In this document: in pieces, positions 22,949 through 31,481 of the stretch
Position numbering within the stretch: the stretch's first letter is position 1
Layout of the letters: each line of letters opens with the position of its first letter
From: Ruminococcus sp.
GTDB taxonomy: Bacteria > Bacillota > Clostridia > Oscillospirales > Ruminococcaceae
Reading direction: 5' to 3'
Assembly: GCA_016290875.1 (NCBI GenBank)
Contig: JAEEVL010000018.1
Span: 1-64,000 of the forward strand
Length of the DNA stretch: 64,000 bases
Notes under the pieces: model-generated
The model's database searches: none
The model's input: only the letters and a program-made list of their open reading frames with translations
Told to the model about the DNA's origin: nothing
Program-made: the position numbers and the translations under genes

Positions 22949-24229
22949 TTAACGGTCTCCGGAAGAGCTTCTGTCTGTTCGTCGAAGTTCAAGTGCGTTC
23001 AAAGCACGGAGAGCGGCTTCAGAGAAATCACTGCATACAGATGAATACAGTGTCATTACCGTATCTCCGGCAGAAAGCCTGTCACCCGGACGGCAGCTCA
23101 TTACTATGCCTGCTGACATATCTATACTGTCATCGCGTGCAAGTCTGCCAGCACCAAGAAGAAGTGACACCATTCCTATCTCTTCACAGTTCACAGAAAG
23201 AACCTCTACATCGTAAGCTGCCTTTATAACATAACTGCACCTTGGCTGAGGAAGGAGCGACAGATCGTCACATACAGCAGGATCTCCGCCCTGAAGAGAT
23301 ATTGTCTTTCTGAACACATCAAGAGCTCGTCCTGTGTCAACTGCCTCAACAGCCATAGCACGACACTCATCAAAATTGCCCTTTCCAGCTATCATCAGCA
23401 TATCAGCTGTGAGGTCCATACACATCTCATAGAGTTCACCTTTGTCAATGCCGCGAAGGACTTCAATTGCCTCTTTTACTTCAAGCGCGTTTCCGATATT
23501 ATGACCAAGCGGAACATTCATATCCGTAACATCTGCACGGCAGCGTTTTCCAGCAGCATTGCCTATCTTTTCCATAAGATCAGCAAGCTTCTGAGCCTCT
23601 TCACGAGTTTTCATAAACGCACCGGAGCCGTATTTTACGTCAAGAAGAAGACAATCAGCGTCGGTAGCAAGCTTTTTGCTCATTATGCTCGCACAGATAA
23701 GCGGAATACTGTCCACTGTTCCGGAAGCGCTTCTCAACGAATACATCTTCTTGTCAGCAGGGCAAAGCTCAGGGCTCTGCGCGATGACCGAGAAACCAGT
23801 CCTTTTGACTATATCCTCGAATTCTTTCAGTGACAGGTCAGTCCTGAATCCCGGGATACTCTCGAGCTTGTCGATAGTACCGCCAGTATGACCAAGTCCT
23901 CTGCCTGACATTTTGGCTACACTTACTCCACAAGCAGCAGCAGCCGGTCCGATTATCATACTCGTCTTATCGCCAACACCGCCAGTGCTGTGCTTGTCAA
24001 CTGTCAGAGGCAGGTCAAGATGTACCATTTCACCACTGTCGCGCATAGCATAAGTCAAAGCAAGAGTTTCCTCTTCGGTAAGGCCGTTCAGGCATACTGC
24101 CATAAGCCATGCAGACATCTGATAGTCCGGTATATAGCCGTTTGTATAACTGCTTACCAGCCATGAGATCTCTTCGTGAGTAAGAATCTGTGAGTGTTTA
24201 GTTTTATTAATTATATCAATAGCGTTCAT
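22949..24229 (-). CDS. pdp: Pyrimidine-nucleoside (thymidine) phosphorylase
   Basis: Phosphorolysis of thymidine/uridine for nucleoside salvage. The 426-residue protein has the family signature MSGRGLGHTGGTIDKLESIPGF (about 109-130), the phosphate-binding KHSTGGVGDKTS (about 81-92), MYSLRSASGTVDSIPLI and the C-terminal domain with AGRLARDDSID. The ATG at 24229 follows CAGGAGGTGGAAT; the longer frame upstream is rejected. DeoA and Pdp cannot be distinguished with confidence, though the length of about 430 and the Gram-positive context favour Pdp. Confidence 0.9.
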   Translation of the reverse strand: MNAIDIINKTKHSQILTHEEISWLVSSYTNGYIPDYQMSAWLMAVCLNGLTEEETLALTYAMRDSGEMVHLDLPLTVDKHSTGGVGDKTSMIIGPAAAACGVSVAKMSGRGLGHTGGTIDKLESIPGFRTDLSLKEFEDIVKRTGFSVIAQSPELCPADKKMYSLRSASGTVDSIPLICASIMSKKLATDADCLLLDVKYGSGAFMKTREEAQKLADLMEKIGNAAGKRCRADVTDMNVPLGHNIGNALEVKEAIEVLRGIDKGELYEMCMDLTADMLMIAGKGNFDECRAMAVEAVDTGRALDVFRKTISLQGGDPAVCDDLSLLPQPRCSYVIKAAYDVEVLSVNCEEIGMVSLLLGAGRLARDDSIDMSAGIVMSCRPGDRLSAGDTVMTLYSSVCSDFSEAALRALNALELRRTDRSSSGDR

Positions 24230-24249
24230 ATTCCACCTCCTGTAACTTA

Positions 24250-24278
24250 ATTTTAACACATTTATCTTTAAATTTCAA
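24250..24278 (-). promoter_or_regulatory. Promoter of the pyrimidine-nucleoside phosphorylase gene
   Basis: Minus strand TTGAAA (24273-24278), 17-base spacer, TAAAAT (24250-24255). Confidence 0.6.
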
Positions 24279-24306
24279 GTGTTTTTGGTAAATTTTCACG
24301 GATAAT

Positions 24307-24561
24307 TCACATAATTTTGAGCAGAACGAGTATTATCACAAACGGAACGCCAAGCACAGCATTTCCTGCAAGATTAAAAACATTGAGAGGAAGCCATGAA
24401 CTGAACATACTTCCATATTGATTGAGTATCAGCAGAGCAGCTAATCCACTTAATGCTCCGAACAGTAAAGTTCTGACACTATGTTCTCTCCGCAGATAAT
24501 AAATCGCCATAATCAGAGTAACAACACCGCATATTGCTGCAAATATCATATTCCTGTTCAT
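24307..24561 (-). CDS. bofA: BofA-like pro-sigma-K processing regulator
   Basis: The 84-residue protein consists almost entirely of hydrophobic helices (about 5-22, 30-46 and 62-83) and ends with the BofA-type segment LNVFNLAGNAVLGVPFVIIL. In Bacillus, BofA sits in the outer forespore membrane and holds the SpoIVFB protease inactive until engulfment is complete. Here it is the last of four small genes on the minus strand. The family call rests on length, hydrophobic pattern and the C-terminal Asn/Gly/Pro signature. Confidence 0.75.
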   Translation of the reverse strand: MNRNMIFAAICGVVTLIMAIYYLRREHSVRTLLFGALSGLAALLILNQYGSMFSSWLPLNVFNLAGNAVLGVPFVIILVLLKIM

Positions 24562-24570
24562 TTATACACC

Positions 24571-24861
24571 TCAGAGTAATATGTAACCAAGAGCAAGAAT
24601 TAGCCGCATATCCTTACCCTCTTTCAGCATAAGCAAAAGTAAAGCTCCTATCAGAAGTCTATCCCCGTCAAGACTACCCGTTATGTCACTAAGCAAATTG
24701 CCGGCTGACGTTTTTGAAACCGGCGGTGCAGATTGCGTCGCAGGGTAATCAGCTCTGTTATAGTCCTTTGTAAAGTTAGCAGCCCGACTGTGCATTTCCT
24801 GCGAACGCCTTATCGCGTCCTGCCGCATTTTGTTCATACGGCTTTCGTCATATAACGGCAT
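24571..24861 (-). CDS. Small protein with C-terminal hydrophobic segment, sporulation-linked operon
   Basis: Unrecognised 96-residue product. It has an N-terminal charged region rich in Arg/Met/Asn (MPLYDESRMNKMRQDAIRRS), a Pro/Ser-rich middle and a C-terminal hydrophobic half (about 66-96: LLIGALLLLMLKEGKDMRLILALGYILL) that could be one or two membrane helices. ATG at 24861 was preferred because AGGAGG sits 7 bases before it; the GTG upstream overlaps the preceding gene's stop. Its place between two unknown small proteins and bofA suggests a membrane-linked role in spore formation, as inference. Confidence 0.65.
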   Translation of the reverse strand: MPLYDESRMNKMRQDAIRRSQEMHSRAANFTKDYNRADYPATQSAPPVSKTSAGNLLSDITGSLDGDRLLIGALLLLMLKEGKDMRLILALGYILL

Positions 24862-24878
24862 CAGGCTGCCTCCTTTCA

Positions 24879-25202
24879 CTAAATTATGTTATCGAGCAGT
24901 CCGCTTTCCTTTGCCATATTCCAGACAGCGATAAGTTTCAGCAGCTTTATTGCCTTATCTACTTTCTGCTGTCTTTCAGCGCTAAGATGCGGTTTGAGAG
25001 CAAGCAACAGTTCGGAATTCTTGTCGCTCTGCGAAAACGCTCCCACAAGTCCGGACAGCTTCATAACAGACTCGATATCCGGAATACTTCTCCCCTCGCC
25101 GTTCCCACTCTCATTCATAAACATCTGTGCGAGCTCTGTTAGCTGTTTTACGCTCTCTTCATCAGAGAGCAGCTCCTCGAACTTTCCCATTATATCATCC
25201 AA
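24879..25202 (-). CDS. Small helical protein of unknown function
   Basis: Unrecognised 107-residue product, predicted all-helical and acidic at the start (MDDIMGKFEELLSDEESVKQL). A later segment KPHLSAERQQKVDKAIKLLKLI resembles the C-terminal helices of small structural proteins. No transmembrane helix or signal peptide is seen. It is the second gene of the four-gene operon, 23 bases after the first, and the following gene begins 17 bases beyond its stop. Confidence 0.65.
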   Translation of the reverse strand: MDDIMGKFEELLSDEESVKQLTELAQMFMNESGNGEGRSIPDIESVMKLSGLVGAFSQSDKNSELLLALKPHLSAERQQKVDKAIKLLKLIAVWNMAKESGLLDNII

Positions 25203-25225
25203 TCGTACTCACCTTTTCAAAAAGC

Positions 25226-25477
25226 TCATTTGTCTCCGGATAGTTTCTTATACAAAGCCTTCGCCTGCGGAGTGCTCATCATCTTCTCAACAAGTCTGGG
25301 ATTGTTGACAGCCTGACGAAATTTTGCTGCATCACTGCTGTTCATAGCTGATAAAGCACTGTCAAACTTTCCAGCTTCAAGCTCAGTGCGGAGTTTTTCG
25401 GGCGGAACACCTATTTTCTTGCTTACTATCCCAAGCAAACCGCTGAGTTTCTTCGGATCAATACTATTATTATTCAT
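25226..25477 (-). CDS. Small cytoplasmic protein of unknown function
   Basis: Unrecognised 83-residue helical product, with KLSGLLGIVSKKIGVPPEKLRTELEAGKFDSAL followed by MMSTPQAKALYKKLSGDK. ATG at 25477 follows GGAGG with 5 bases spacing; the ATG at 25489 lies within that ribosome site and is rejected. First gene of the bofA operon. No clear sigma-A promoter is seen upstream, which would fit use of a sporulation sigma factor, but this is weak evidence. Confidence 0.62.
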   Translation of the reverse strand: MNNNSIDPKKLSGLLGIVSKKIGVPPEKLRTELEAGKFDSALSAMNSSDAAKFRQAVNNPRLVEKMMSTPQAKALYKKLSGDK

Positions 25478-25516
25478 ATTTGCCTCCATAAATTCGTAAT
25501 ATATGTTATCAAGCTA

Positions 25517-25545
25517 TTGATTTTTTGATCCTAATGTGTTATAAT
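25517..25545 (+). promoter_or_regulatory. Promoter of the phosphoesterase gene
   Basis: TTGATT (25517-25522), 17-base spacer, TATAAT (25540-25545). Confidence 0.65.
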
Positions 25546-25576
25546 GATATTAACAAAATTTTTCAGGAGCATGTTT

Positions 25577-26059
25577 ATGCGTATTATTGTAATTTCTGAT
25601 ACTCACGGTGACTATAAGAACCTTGAAAGCGTTATCATGCGCAATACCGACGCTGACTGGATAATACACCTCGGCGACGGCGAAACTGAACTCGATCAGT
25701 TCGTGACCTCGCACCCTGCAATTGCCCCTAAAATAATCCATGTTGCCGGAAACTGTGACTACGACAGTCTCAGTCCTGACTTTTTTGTTCTGCCTGCCGG
25801 CGAACACAAGATATTTGCTACTCACGGTCACAAATACGGCATAAGAAGCAATTTTGAACATCTCAAATACATTGCTCATGAACACGAATGTGATATAATC
25901 CTCTTTGGTCATACCCATGAGAGATTTGAATCATACGAAGATGGTATCTGGCTCCTGAATCCCGGAAGTGCCGCCTGTCCCCGTGACGGCTCAAAGCCTT
26001 CATTCGGCAATATCGACATATCAGATTATGGCGTACTCATTAACATTGCTGATGTTTAA
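25577..26059 (+). CDS. YfcE/MJ0936-type metallophosphoesterase
   Basis: The 160-residue enzyme has the full calcineurin-like metal-binding set: VISDTHGDY, HLGDGETE, VAGNCDY, FATHGHKYG and LFGHTHERF, ending with LLNPGSAACPRDG. Members hydrolyse phosphodiesters in a Mn-dependent way; the natural substrate is usually unknown. The ATG at 25577 follows CAGGAG by 7 bases; ATGs at 25544 and 25571 lie in the promoter or too near the ribosome site. Monocistronic between promoter and terminator. Confidence 0.9.
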   Translation: MRIIVISDTHGDYKNLESVIMRNTDADWIIHLGDGETELDQFVTSHPAIAPKIIHVAGNCDYDSLSPDFFVLPAGEHKIFATHGHKYGIRSNFEHLKYIAHEHECDIILFGHTHERFESYEDGIWLLNPGSAACPRDGSKPSFGNIDISDYGVLINIADV

Positions 26060-26120
26060 GCTCCTATGCTAACATTATATTCACTAATTTCAAAAATGTG
26101 AACTTGTATATCAATACATA

Positions 26121-26146
26121 AAGCCGGACAAAGCGTCCGGCTTTTT
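26121..26146 (+). terminator. Terminator after the phosphoesterase gene
   Basis: AAGCCGGAC-AAAGC-GTCCGGCTTTTT, a strong intrinsic terminator. Confidence 0.88.
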
Positions 26147-26220
26147 CGTTGTCAGAAAATATAGTTATCCTGAATTCGTATGCAATATTATGGATAATGT
26201 GACAAAATTCATGATTACAC

Positions 26221-26249
26221 TTGAAATTGGCTATATACAGTAGTATAAT
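26221..26249 (+). promoter_or_regulatory. Promoter of the SulP transporter gene
   Basis: TTGAAA (26221-26226), 17-base spacer, TATAAT (26244-26249). Confidence 0.65.
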
Positions 26250-26302
26250 TGTAATCGCGCGTTTGCGCTTATATAAAATAATAATGCAAAGAGGGTATTG
26301 AA

Positions 26303-27997
26303 ATGGAGTCGAAAGCTGTAAAGCCGACTGAAGAAAAACTCAAACCGAAACTTATCTCGGTAATGAAGAATTACTCAAAGGAACAGTTCATTAAGGATGT
26401 CGTTGCCGGTATCATCGTTGCGATAATAGCTCTTCCGCTGTCTATCGCCCTTGCACTTGCATCCGGTGTTGGTCCTGAACAGGGACTTTATACTGCTATC
26501 GTTGCAGGTTTCCTGGTATCTCTTCTCGGAGGAAGCCGTGTCCAGATAGCCGGTCCGACTGCCGCTTTTGCGACGATTGTCGCAGGCATTGTAGCTTCCG
26601 AAGGTATGGATGGACTCATAATCTCCACCATAATCGCCGGTATCCTTATGATAATCATGGGACTCTGTCGATTTGGCGCTCTCATAAAATACATCCCCGG
26701 AACTATCACCTCCGGCTTTACATTCGGTATCGCTGTTACGATACTCATCGGTCAGATCAAGGATTTCTTCGGACTCAAGTTCAAGAATTCACCTGTTGAG
26801 ACCGTAGACAAGATCAAAGAGATAGGTCTAAGGATTGACACTATAAACGGATGGGCTTTTCTCGTAGGCTGCGTTTCACTCGCAATACTTATATTGTGGC
26901 CTAAAAAGCTTGAAAAAATACCGGCTTCTCTCATAGCCGTCCTCGTCTGCTCGGCACTTGTAAAGCTCACAGACATGAATGTAAATACTATCGGAGACCT
27001 CTACTCTATCTCATCTGCACCGCCTAAATTCACAGCACCCGAGGTGTCTTTCGCCAAAGTTAAGGCACTTATGCCTAACGCTGTCACTATCGCAGTTCTC
27101 GCAGCAGTTGAATCGCTCCTCTCCTGCGTTGTATCTGACGGTATGATTGGTTCTAAGCACCGTTCAAACATGGAACTCATTGCTCAGGGTACAGCCAACA
27201 TCGGTTCTGCATTCTTCGGCGGAATCCCTGCAACCGGTGCTATCGCACGTACAGCTGCAAATGTAAAGAACGGCGGCCGTACTCCTATCGCGGGTATAGT
27301 ACACTCAATTGTTGTACTCCTTATTCTCGTTTCGCTTATGCCTTATGCAAAAAATATTCCTATGCCGACGATAGCAGCCATCCTCTTCGTAGTTGCATAC
27401 AATATGTGTGGCTGGAAAAATATCCGCAACACCATCAAAACAGCTCCTAAGAGCGACGTTCTCGTTATGTTCGTTACTCTGATTTTCACAGTAGTATTCG
27501 ACCTCGTCGTTGCTATCGGTGTAGGACTTGTTCTCGCTTCTCTCCTCTTTATGAAGCGTATGGCTGATGTTACCGAAGCTCATAACTGGATTGACATAAC
27601 TGACGATGAAGACACCGATCCTGATAACATCTCGCTCAAGAAGATTCCTGACAATACAAAAGTATATGAGATAAACGGTCCGATGTTCTTCGCTGCTTCC
27701 GACAAGTTCAGCTACGTTCTCGACGATAAGAAATTCGATATTCTCTGTATCCGTATGAGAAATGTTCCCGCAATCGACGCAACAGGTGTTGAAGAACTGA
27801 AAAACATCGTTAAACGCTGCGAAAAGCGTGGCATCAAGGTTATCTTCTCTCACGTAAACGAGCAGCCGATGAAAGCTATGGCAAAGGCTGGCTTCGTTGA
27901 TCACGTTGGTAAAGAGAATTTCTGTGACCACATCGACACAGCACTTCTCAGAGCAGAAAAACTCGAAAAAGAAATTGCCGCAAAACGTTCAAAATAA
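26303..27997 (+). CDS. SulP/SLC26-family anion transporter with STAS domain
   Basis: The 564-residue protein has a transmembrane domain of about 10-14 helices (residues 30-430) beginning with DVVAGIIVAIIALPLSIALALASGVGPEQGLYTA, the typical SulP entry segment. A cytoplasmic STAS domain follows (about 455-550) with GPMFFAASDKF and IRMRNVPAIDATGVEEL. Family members move sulfate, bicarbonate or other anions; the substrate is not predictable here. The neighbouring TetR gene is convergent and probably unrelated to its control. Confidence 0.92.
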   Translation: MESKAVKPTEEKLKPKLISVMKNYSKEQFIKDVVAGIIVAIIALPLSIALALASGVGPEQGLYTAIVAGFLVSLLGGSRVQIAGPTAAFATIVAGIVASEGMDGLIISTIIAGILMIIMGLCRFGALIKYIPGTITSGFTFGIAVTILIGQIKDFFGLKFKNSPVETVDKIKEIGLRIDTINGWAFLVGCVSLAILILWPKKLEKIPASLIAVLVCSALVKLTDMNVNTIGDLYSISSAPPKFTAPEVSFAKVKALMPNAVTIAVLAAVESLLSCVVSDGMIGSKHRSNMELIAQGTANIGSAFFGGIPATGAIARTAANVKNGGRTPIAGIVHSIVVLLILVSLMPYAKNIPMPTIAAILFVVAYNMCGWKNIRNTIKTAPKSDVLVMFVTLIFTVVFDLVVAIGVGLVLASLLFMKRMADVTEAHNWIDITDDEDTDPDNISLKKIPDNTKVYEINGPMFFAASDKFSYVLDDKKFDILCIRMRNVPAIDATGVEELKNIVKRCEKRGIKVIFSHVNEQPMKAMAKAGFVDHVGKENFCDHIDTALLRAEKLEKEIAAKRSK

Positions 27998-28003
27998 TAA
28001 AAG

Positions 28004-28034
28004 AAAAAGCAGGCGCAACCGCGTCTGCTTTTTT
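28004..28034. terminator. Bidirectional terminator between SulP and TetR genes
   Basis: AAAAAGCAGGCGC-AACC-GCGTCTGCTTTTTT with A and T runs on both sides. Confidence 0.85.
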
Positions 28035-28043
28035 AATAGCCGT

Positions 28044-28691
28044 TCATTTAGTTCTGAGATACTCAACTGCTGTATCTACAAGCATCTGGAGTTCCTTTGA
28101 ACCCTCAGCGAAATTGTCAGAGGGCAGTACCTCGCCTTTTATCAGTTTCTTGGTCAGTTCCATGAGAGCGTGACCATATGAGAGATAAAACAGTTGGAGA
28201 TCAACGTCTCTGCGTATCGTTCCGTCAGCGATACCCGTCTTGCAGGCAGCAGCGTAGATGTCATAGAAATTGAATATTGACTTCTCGTACTCTGCAAGCA
28301 TCTCACGCGGTATGTCTTCCTTGATTATCATAAGGTCAAACTCGCCAAGAAGGCGCATGAAGTCCTTATGAGCCTCGAAGAGAACGATATACATACGCAT
28401 AAGGTCCTTGACCTGCTTGAGACCGCTCTGTGCAAGGAACACAGACGACTCAAATACTCCGCTGAACATCTCGTTCAGTTTGTTCCATAAATACGTCATT
28501 GCTGCTATGACAATGCCTGTCTTTGTGCCGAAATAGCGGTACAGAGTAGCCACTCCAACTCCACTTTCATCGGCGATGTCAGACATCTTAACACTGTCGA
28601 AGCCGTCTTTCAGGAACATTTCCGCAGAAATTTCGACAGCACGCCGTATCCTGCGCATTTTCATGCTTTCGTGTGTTACTACAGTATTCAT
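28044..28691 (-). CDS. TetR-family transcription regulator
   Basis: The 215-residue protein has an N-terminal helix-turn-helix (about 12-60): RRAVEISAEMFLKDGFDSVKMSDIADESGVGVATLYRYFGTK, a classic TetR motif. An all-helical ligand-binding domain follows, starting YLWNKLNEMFSG. Ligand and targets are unknown. No efflux gene lies next to it; the gene divergent from it is the MTA/SAH nucleosidase. A consensus promoter lies at 28757-28785. Confidence 0.9.
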   Translation of the reverse strand: MNTVVTHESMKMRRIRRAVEISAEMFLKDGFDSVKMSDIADESGVGVATLYRYFGTKTGIVIAAMTYLWNKLNEMFSGVFESSVFLAQSGLKQVKDLMRMYIVLFEAHKDFMRLLGEFDLMIIKEDIPREMLAEYEKSIFNFYDIYAAACKTGIADGTIRRDVDLQLFYLSYGHALMELTKKLIKGEVLPSDNFAEGSKELQMLVDTAVEYLRTK

Positions 28692-28756
28692 AATTCCATC
28701 CTCCGTAAAATTGCTTTAACCAGTCGATTTAGTGAACAGCACTTTACTTATTAAGT

Positions 28757-28785
28757 ATTCTAACATATCTTTTCCATTTTGTCAA
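28757..28785 (-). promoter_or_regulatory. Promoter of the TetR gene
   Basis: Minus strand TTGACA (28780-28785), 17-base spacer, TAGAAT (28757-28762). Confidence 0.7.
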
Positions 28786-28822
28786 GTGAAATACCGAAAT
28801 ATTGATAATAAACATTTTCCTC

Positions 28823-28851
28823 TTGATTTTTGTCAAATAATGTGCTATAAT
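28823..28851 (+). promoter_or_regulatory. Promoter of the MTA/SAH nucleosidase gene
   Basis: TTGATT (28823-28828), 17-base spacer, TATAAT (28846-28851). Confidence 0.7.
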
Positions 28852-28881
28852 GTTGATACTATGTTATAAGGAGCTAATTTT

Positions 28882-29559
28882 ATGAAAACTATATTTATTA
28901 TCGGCGCAATGCCGTCAGAACTCGCAGATATACGTGCCACACTCGGTGAAGCCGAAATAAAGAAGGTATCAGGTTTTGATTTTTATATTAACCAGTACCA
29001 CGATAAGACTATAATCAACGCTTGCTGCGGTATCGCAAAGGTAAATGCAGCTGTATGCGTTCAGGTCGCTATCGACAACTTCAAGCCTGATTACATTATC
29101 AATACCGGTATTGCAGGAGGTATGAACGCTGCTGTCAAGGTTTGTGATATTGTAATTTCTACTGAAGTTCTTCCGCACGATCTCGATCTTCACTTCCTCA
29201 ACGACTATCCGCCTTACTGTGGAATTTTCAAGGCTGACAAGCAGCTCATCGAGATAGCAGAAGCTATTTGCGCTGAGCAGTCTGTAAAGTCTTTCCGCGG
29301 CAGAATCGTTTCCGGTGAATCATTCATTTCGAGCAACGAGATAAAGGAATCTATCCAAAAGGCATTCTCACCCTATGCAGTTGATATGGAAAGCTCGGCA
29401 ATCGGACACTGCTGTTTCCTTAACAATACGCCATTTGTCAGCGTCCGCTGCATTTCCGACAATGCAGACGACGAGGGTGAAATGTCATTCGACGAGTTTG
29501 AAAAGATCGCTGCCAAGAGAGTAGCAGACGTTGTACTTGGCATGGCCGACAAACTCTGA
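28882..29559 (+). CDS. mtnN: 5'-methylthioadenosine/S-adenosylhomocysteine nucleosidase
   Basis: Cleaves MTA and SAH to adenine and the thioribose, clearing by-products of SAM use. The 225-residue protein has IIGAMPSELADI at the N-terminus, the NTGIAGGMN loop (about 75-83), the ribose-binding VDMESSAIGHCC (about 168-179) and the catalytic Asp region RCISDNAD (about 193-200). Length and motif order are normal. AAGGAG precedes the ATG. Confidence 0.94.
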   Translation: MKTIFIIGAMPSELADIRATLGEAEIKKVSGFDFYINQYHDKTIINACCGIAKVNAAVCVQVAIDNFKPDYIINTGIAGGMNAAVKVCDIVISTEVLPHDLDLHFLNDYPPYCGIFKADKQLIEIAEAICAEQSVKSFRGRIVSGESFISSNEIKESIQKAFSPYAVDMESSAIGHCCFLNNTPFVSVRCISDNADDEGEMSFDEFEKIAAKRVADVVLGMADKL

Positions 29560-29618
29560 TCATCATAAGCTGTATTCCCGCACAGCTGACAAAATGTAAT
29601 ATACACGAGGTGAAAACA

Positions 29619-30503
29619 ATGAAAAAATTGGTCTCCTTAGCTGTTTCTGCTGTATCAGCTTTTACGCTGGTATCTTCATTCAGTGCTAAAGCTATCGACA
29701 AATCATACTGTCCTAAGCTCTATTTCAAGGCTTCAAAGGTCGACGGTATACATCCTCAGACAAACAAAAGAGTTTATGTTGATCTCAATGAACTCAAGGG
29801 GGATGTTTCATTCGATGTAAGCACTTACGTCGATGATTCATACAAAATGCTCAGTCAGATATTCTGCAAGTGGGATACAACAGACGAGTTCATAAAGCTT
29901 TCTGATCTCCGTGATCCGGAAACTTCTGGCGTAACGCGCGCTTACAAGAATCAGCCAGGTCTTACCACTCATGCCAATGACAATTTCATGTCTGTGACCT
30001 ACAATACAACAAGAGGCGACGCTTTTGCTGTGAACGGAACAAATAGCGATACATATCCCATAGCAATGTTTACAGCTAAGTTAGCTTCCAATGTCACTAT
30101 CGGCAACCATGTTATCAAATTCTATACCAAAGATGAGCCGCTCGAAGCCAACAACGAAGTTGACTACACTATGCTCTCAATGAACGATGGTACTGATAAG
30201 ATAATTGCACCTGTGCCAACACAAAATGATGCAGAATCTCTTACGATAGCTGTTTCAGACCGTAAGCTCGGTGATCTTGATGATTCCCCCACTTATACTG
30301 CTGATGACGCTTCTTCTGCACTAAGAGCGTTCACAAAACTCTCTTCTAAGCAGGATAGCGGATTTGACACTTCACAGATGGCTGCTGCTGATGTTGACGG
30401 TGACGGTCGTATATCAGCAAGTGACGCTTCATATATCCTCAAGTATTACACATACCTTTCAAGCAACGGTACACAGAGCATATACGATTACTACGGTTAT
30501 TGA
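29619..30503 (+). CDS. Secreted dockerin-bearing protein
   Basis: The 294-residue product has a signal peptide (about 1-25, LVSLAVSAVSAFTLVSSFSAKA). A beta-rich domain of about 190 residues follows (from SYCPKLYFKAS to LTIAVSD) that I cannot place; its layout is reminiscent of cohesin or carbohydrate-binding folds. The C-terminal dockerin has repeats GDLDDSPTYTADDASSAL and ADVDGDGRISASDASYILKYY. The first repeat has a shortened calcium loop. ATG at 29619 follows ACGAGGTG; the GTG nine bases earlier lies in the ribosome site. It probably docks on a cohesin scaffold outside the cell. Confidence 0.78.
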   Translation: MKKLVSLAVSAVSAFTLVSSFSAKAIDKSYCPKLYFKASKVDGIHPQTNKRVYVDLNELKGDVSFDVSTYVDDSYKMLSQIFCKWDTTDEFIKLSDLRDPETSGVTRAYKNQPGLTTHANDNFMSVTYNTTRGDAFAVNGTNSDTYPIAMFTAKLASNVTIGNHVIKFYTKDEPLEANNEVDYTMLSMNDGTDKIIAPVPTQNDAESLTIAVSDRKLGDLDDSPTYTADDASSALRAFTKLSSKQDSGFDTSQMAAADVDGDGRISASDASYILKYYTYLSSNGTQSIYDYYGY

Positions 30504-30514
30504 TAACAATTACA

Positions 30515-30539
30515 AAGAGCTGCCATAACGGCAGCTCTT
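30515..30539. terminator. Bidirectional terminator
   Basis: AAGAGCTGCC-ATAAC-GGCAGCTCTT between the convergent dockerin and rubredoxin genes. Confidence 0.75.
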
Positions 30540-30546
30540 AATTTTA

Positions 30547-31320
30547 CTAAACCTTTTCAAAATCTGAAGCCGGAACTCCGCATATAGGACAGACATAGTC
30601 CTCAGGAAGTTTATCTCCCTCGTATTCATATCCGCAAACTGTGCAGCGCCAAACCTTCTTATTTTCCTGACCGCTCTCCTGCTTTGCAGTTTCACCGCCG
30701 GGAACTATCTTCTCAAAGTCGGACGCCGGATGCTTGCATATTGGACAGATAAAATCATCCGGTAACTCTTCGCCAACATATTCATACCCGCAAATCACAC
30801 AACGCCATATAGTTTGTCCGTCTGACGTCTTGCCGACTTCCTGCGGCTTTGGCTTTATATCACTGAGGTAGTATTCATAAGTACACGACGGAGCATCGTC
30901 AAGGACTTCCATATCCGTCACATCAGCAATAAACATAGTATGTGTGCCGAGATCTACTGCCTTTTCAACTCTTGCTGCTATCCATGCATTAGTTCCGGAC
31001 GTAACACACATTCTACCGTTGGGAACTCGTTCGCAATCGCTATAACTGTCAAACTTATTAACTTCCCGTCCAGTCTGGAAGCCGAAGTGTCTGAACAGCG
31101 CAAAATCAGCTGCCTTGCTTATTACAGATACAGTAAACTTACCGGTGTTCTGTATCATTTCATGCGTGAAGTTGGATTTATTGATCGTTACACTGATCCT
31201 GTTAGGCTTTGAAGTGACCTGACCGACAGTATTTGTGATACAGCCGTTATCCTGTCCGTCCATAAAAGCTGTCACGACGTATAATCCGTAGCTAATTCTG
31301 TACATTGCTTTATTGTCCAT
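30547..31320 (-). CDS. hrb: High-molecular-weight rubredoxin: flavin reductase domain plus two rubredoxins
   Basis: The 257-residue protein has an FMN-binding flavin-reductase-like domain (about 1-155: [21 protein letters not shown], then [16 protein letters not shown]) fused to two rubredoxin modules. The first is [33 protein letters not shown] and the second [33 protein letters not shown], each with two CxxC pairs. Hrb passes electrons from NAD(P)H to flavodiiron proteins for oxygen or NO reduction in anaerobes. Known Hrb proteins usually have one rubredoxin, so the duplication is unusual. ATG at 31320 follows AGAGG by 7 bases. Confidence 0.88.
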   Translation of the reverse strand: MDNKAMYRISYGLYVVTAFMDGQDNGCITNTVGQVTSKPNRISVTINKSNFTHEMIQNTGKFTVSVISKAADFALFRHFGFQTGREVNKFDSYSDCERVPNGRMCVTSGTNAWIAARVEKAVDLGTHTMFIADVTDMEVLDDAPSCTYEYYLSDIKPKPQEVGKTSDGQTIWRCVICGYEYVGEELPDDFICPICKHPASDFEKIVPGGETAKQESGQENKKVWRCTVCGYEYEGDKLPEDYVCPICGVPASDFEKV

Positions 31321-31357
31321 ATACAAACCTCTTTTCTGTATAAAATTTTCTTTTATA

Positions 31358-31386
31358 ATTATAACTTATTTATACATATTTGTCAA
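31358..31386 (-). promoter_or_regulatory. Promoter of hrb
   Basis: Minus strand TTGACA (31381-31386), 17-base spacer, TATAAT (31358-31363). Confidence 0.8.
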
Positions 31387-31421
31387 GAAGTTCAGTTAAT
31401 GCTCAATGCCACAAATATTCC

Positions 31422-31450
31422 TTGACGTTTAGCGCTGTATATGGTATTAT
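31422..31450 (+). promoter_or_regulatory. Promoter of the DEAD-box helicase gene
   Basis: TTGACG (31422-31427), 17-base spacer, TATTAT (31445-31450). Confidence 0.6.
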
Positions 31451-31481
31451 TATAGTATTACGTAATTTGAAAGGATAAATA

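Noticed and set aside
27305..27931. Minus-strand frame of 208 residues inside the SulP gene
   Set aside because: Antisense shadow of a clear SulP protein; composition is not protein-like.
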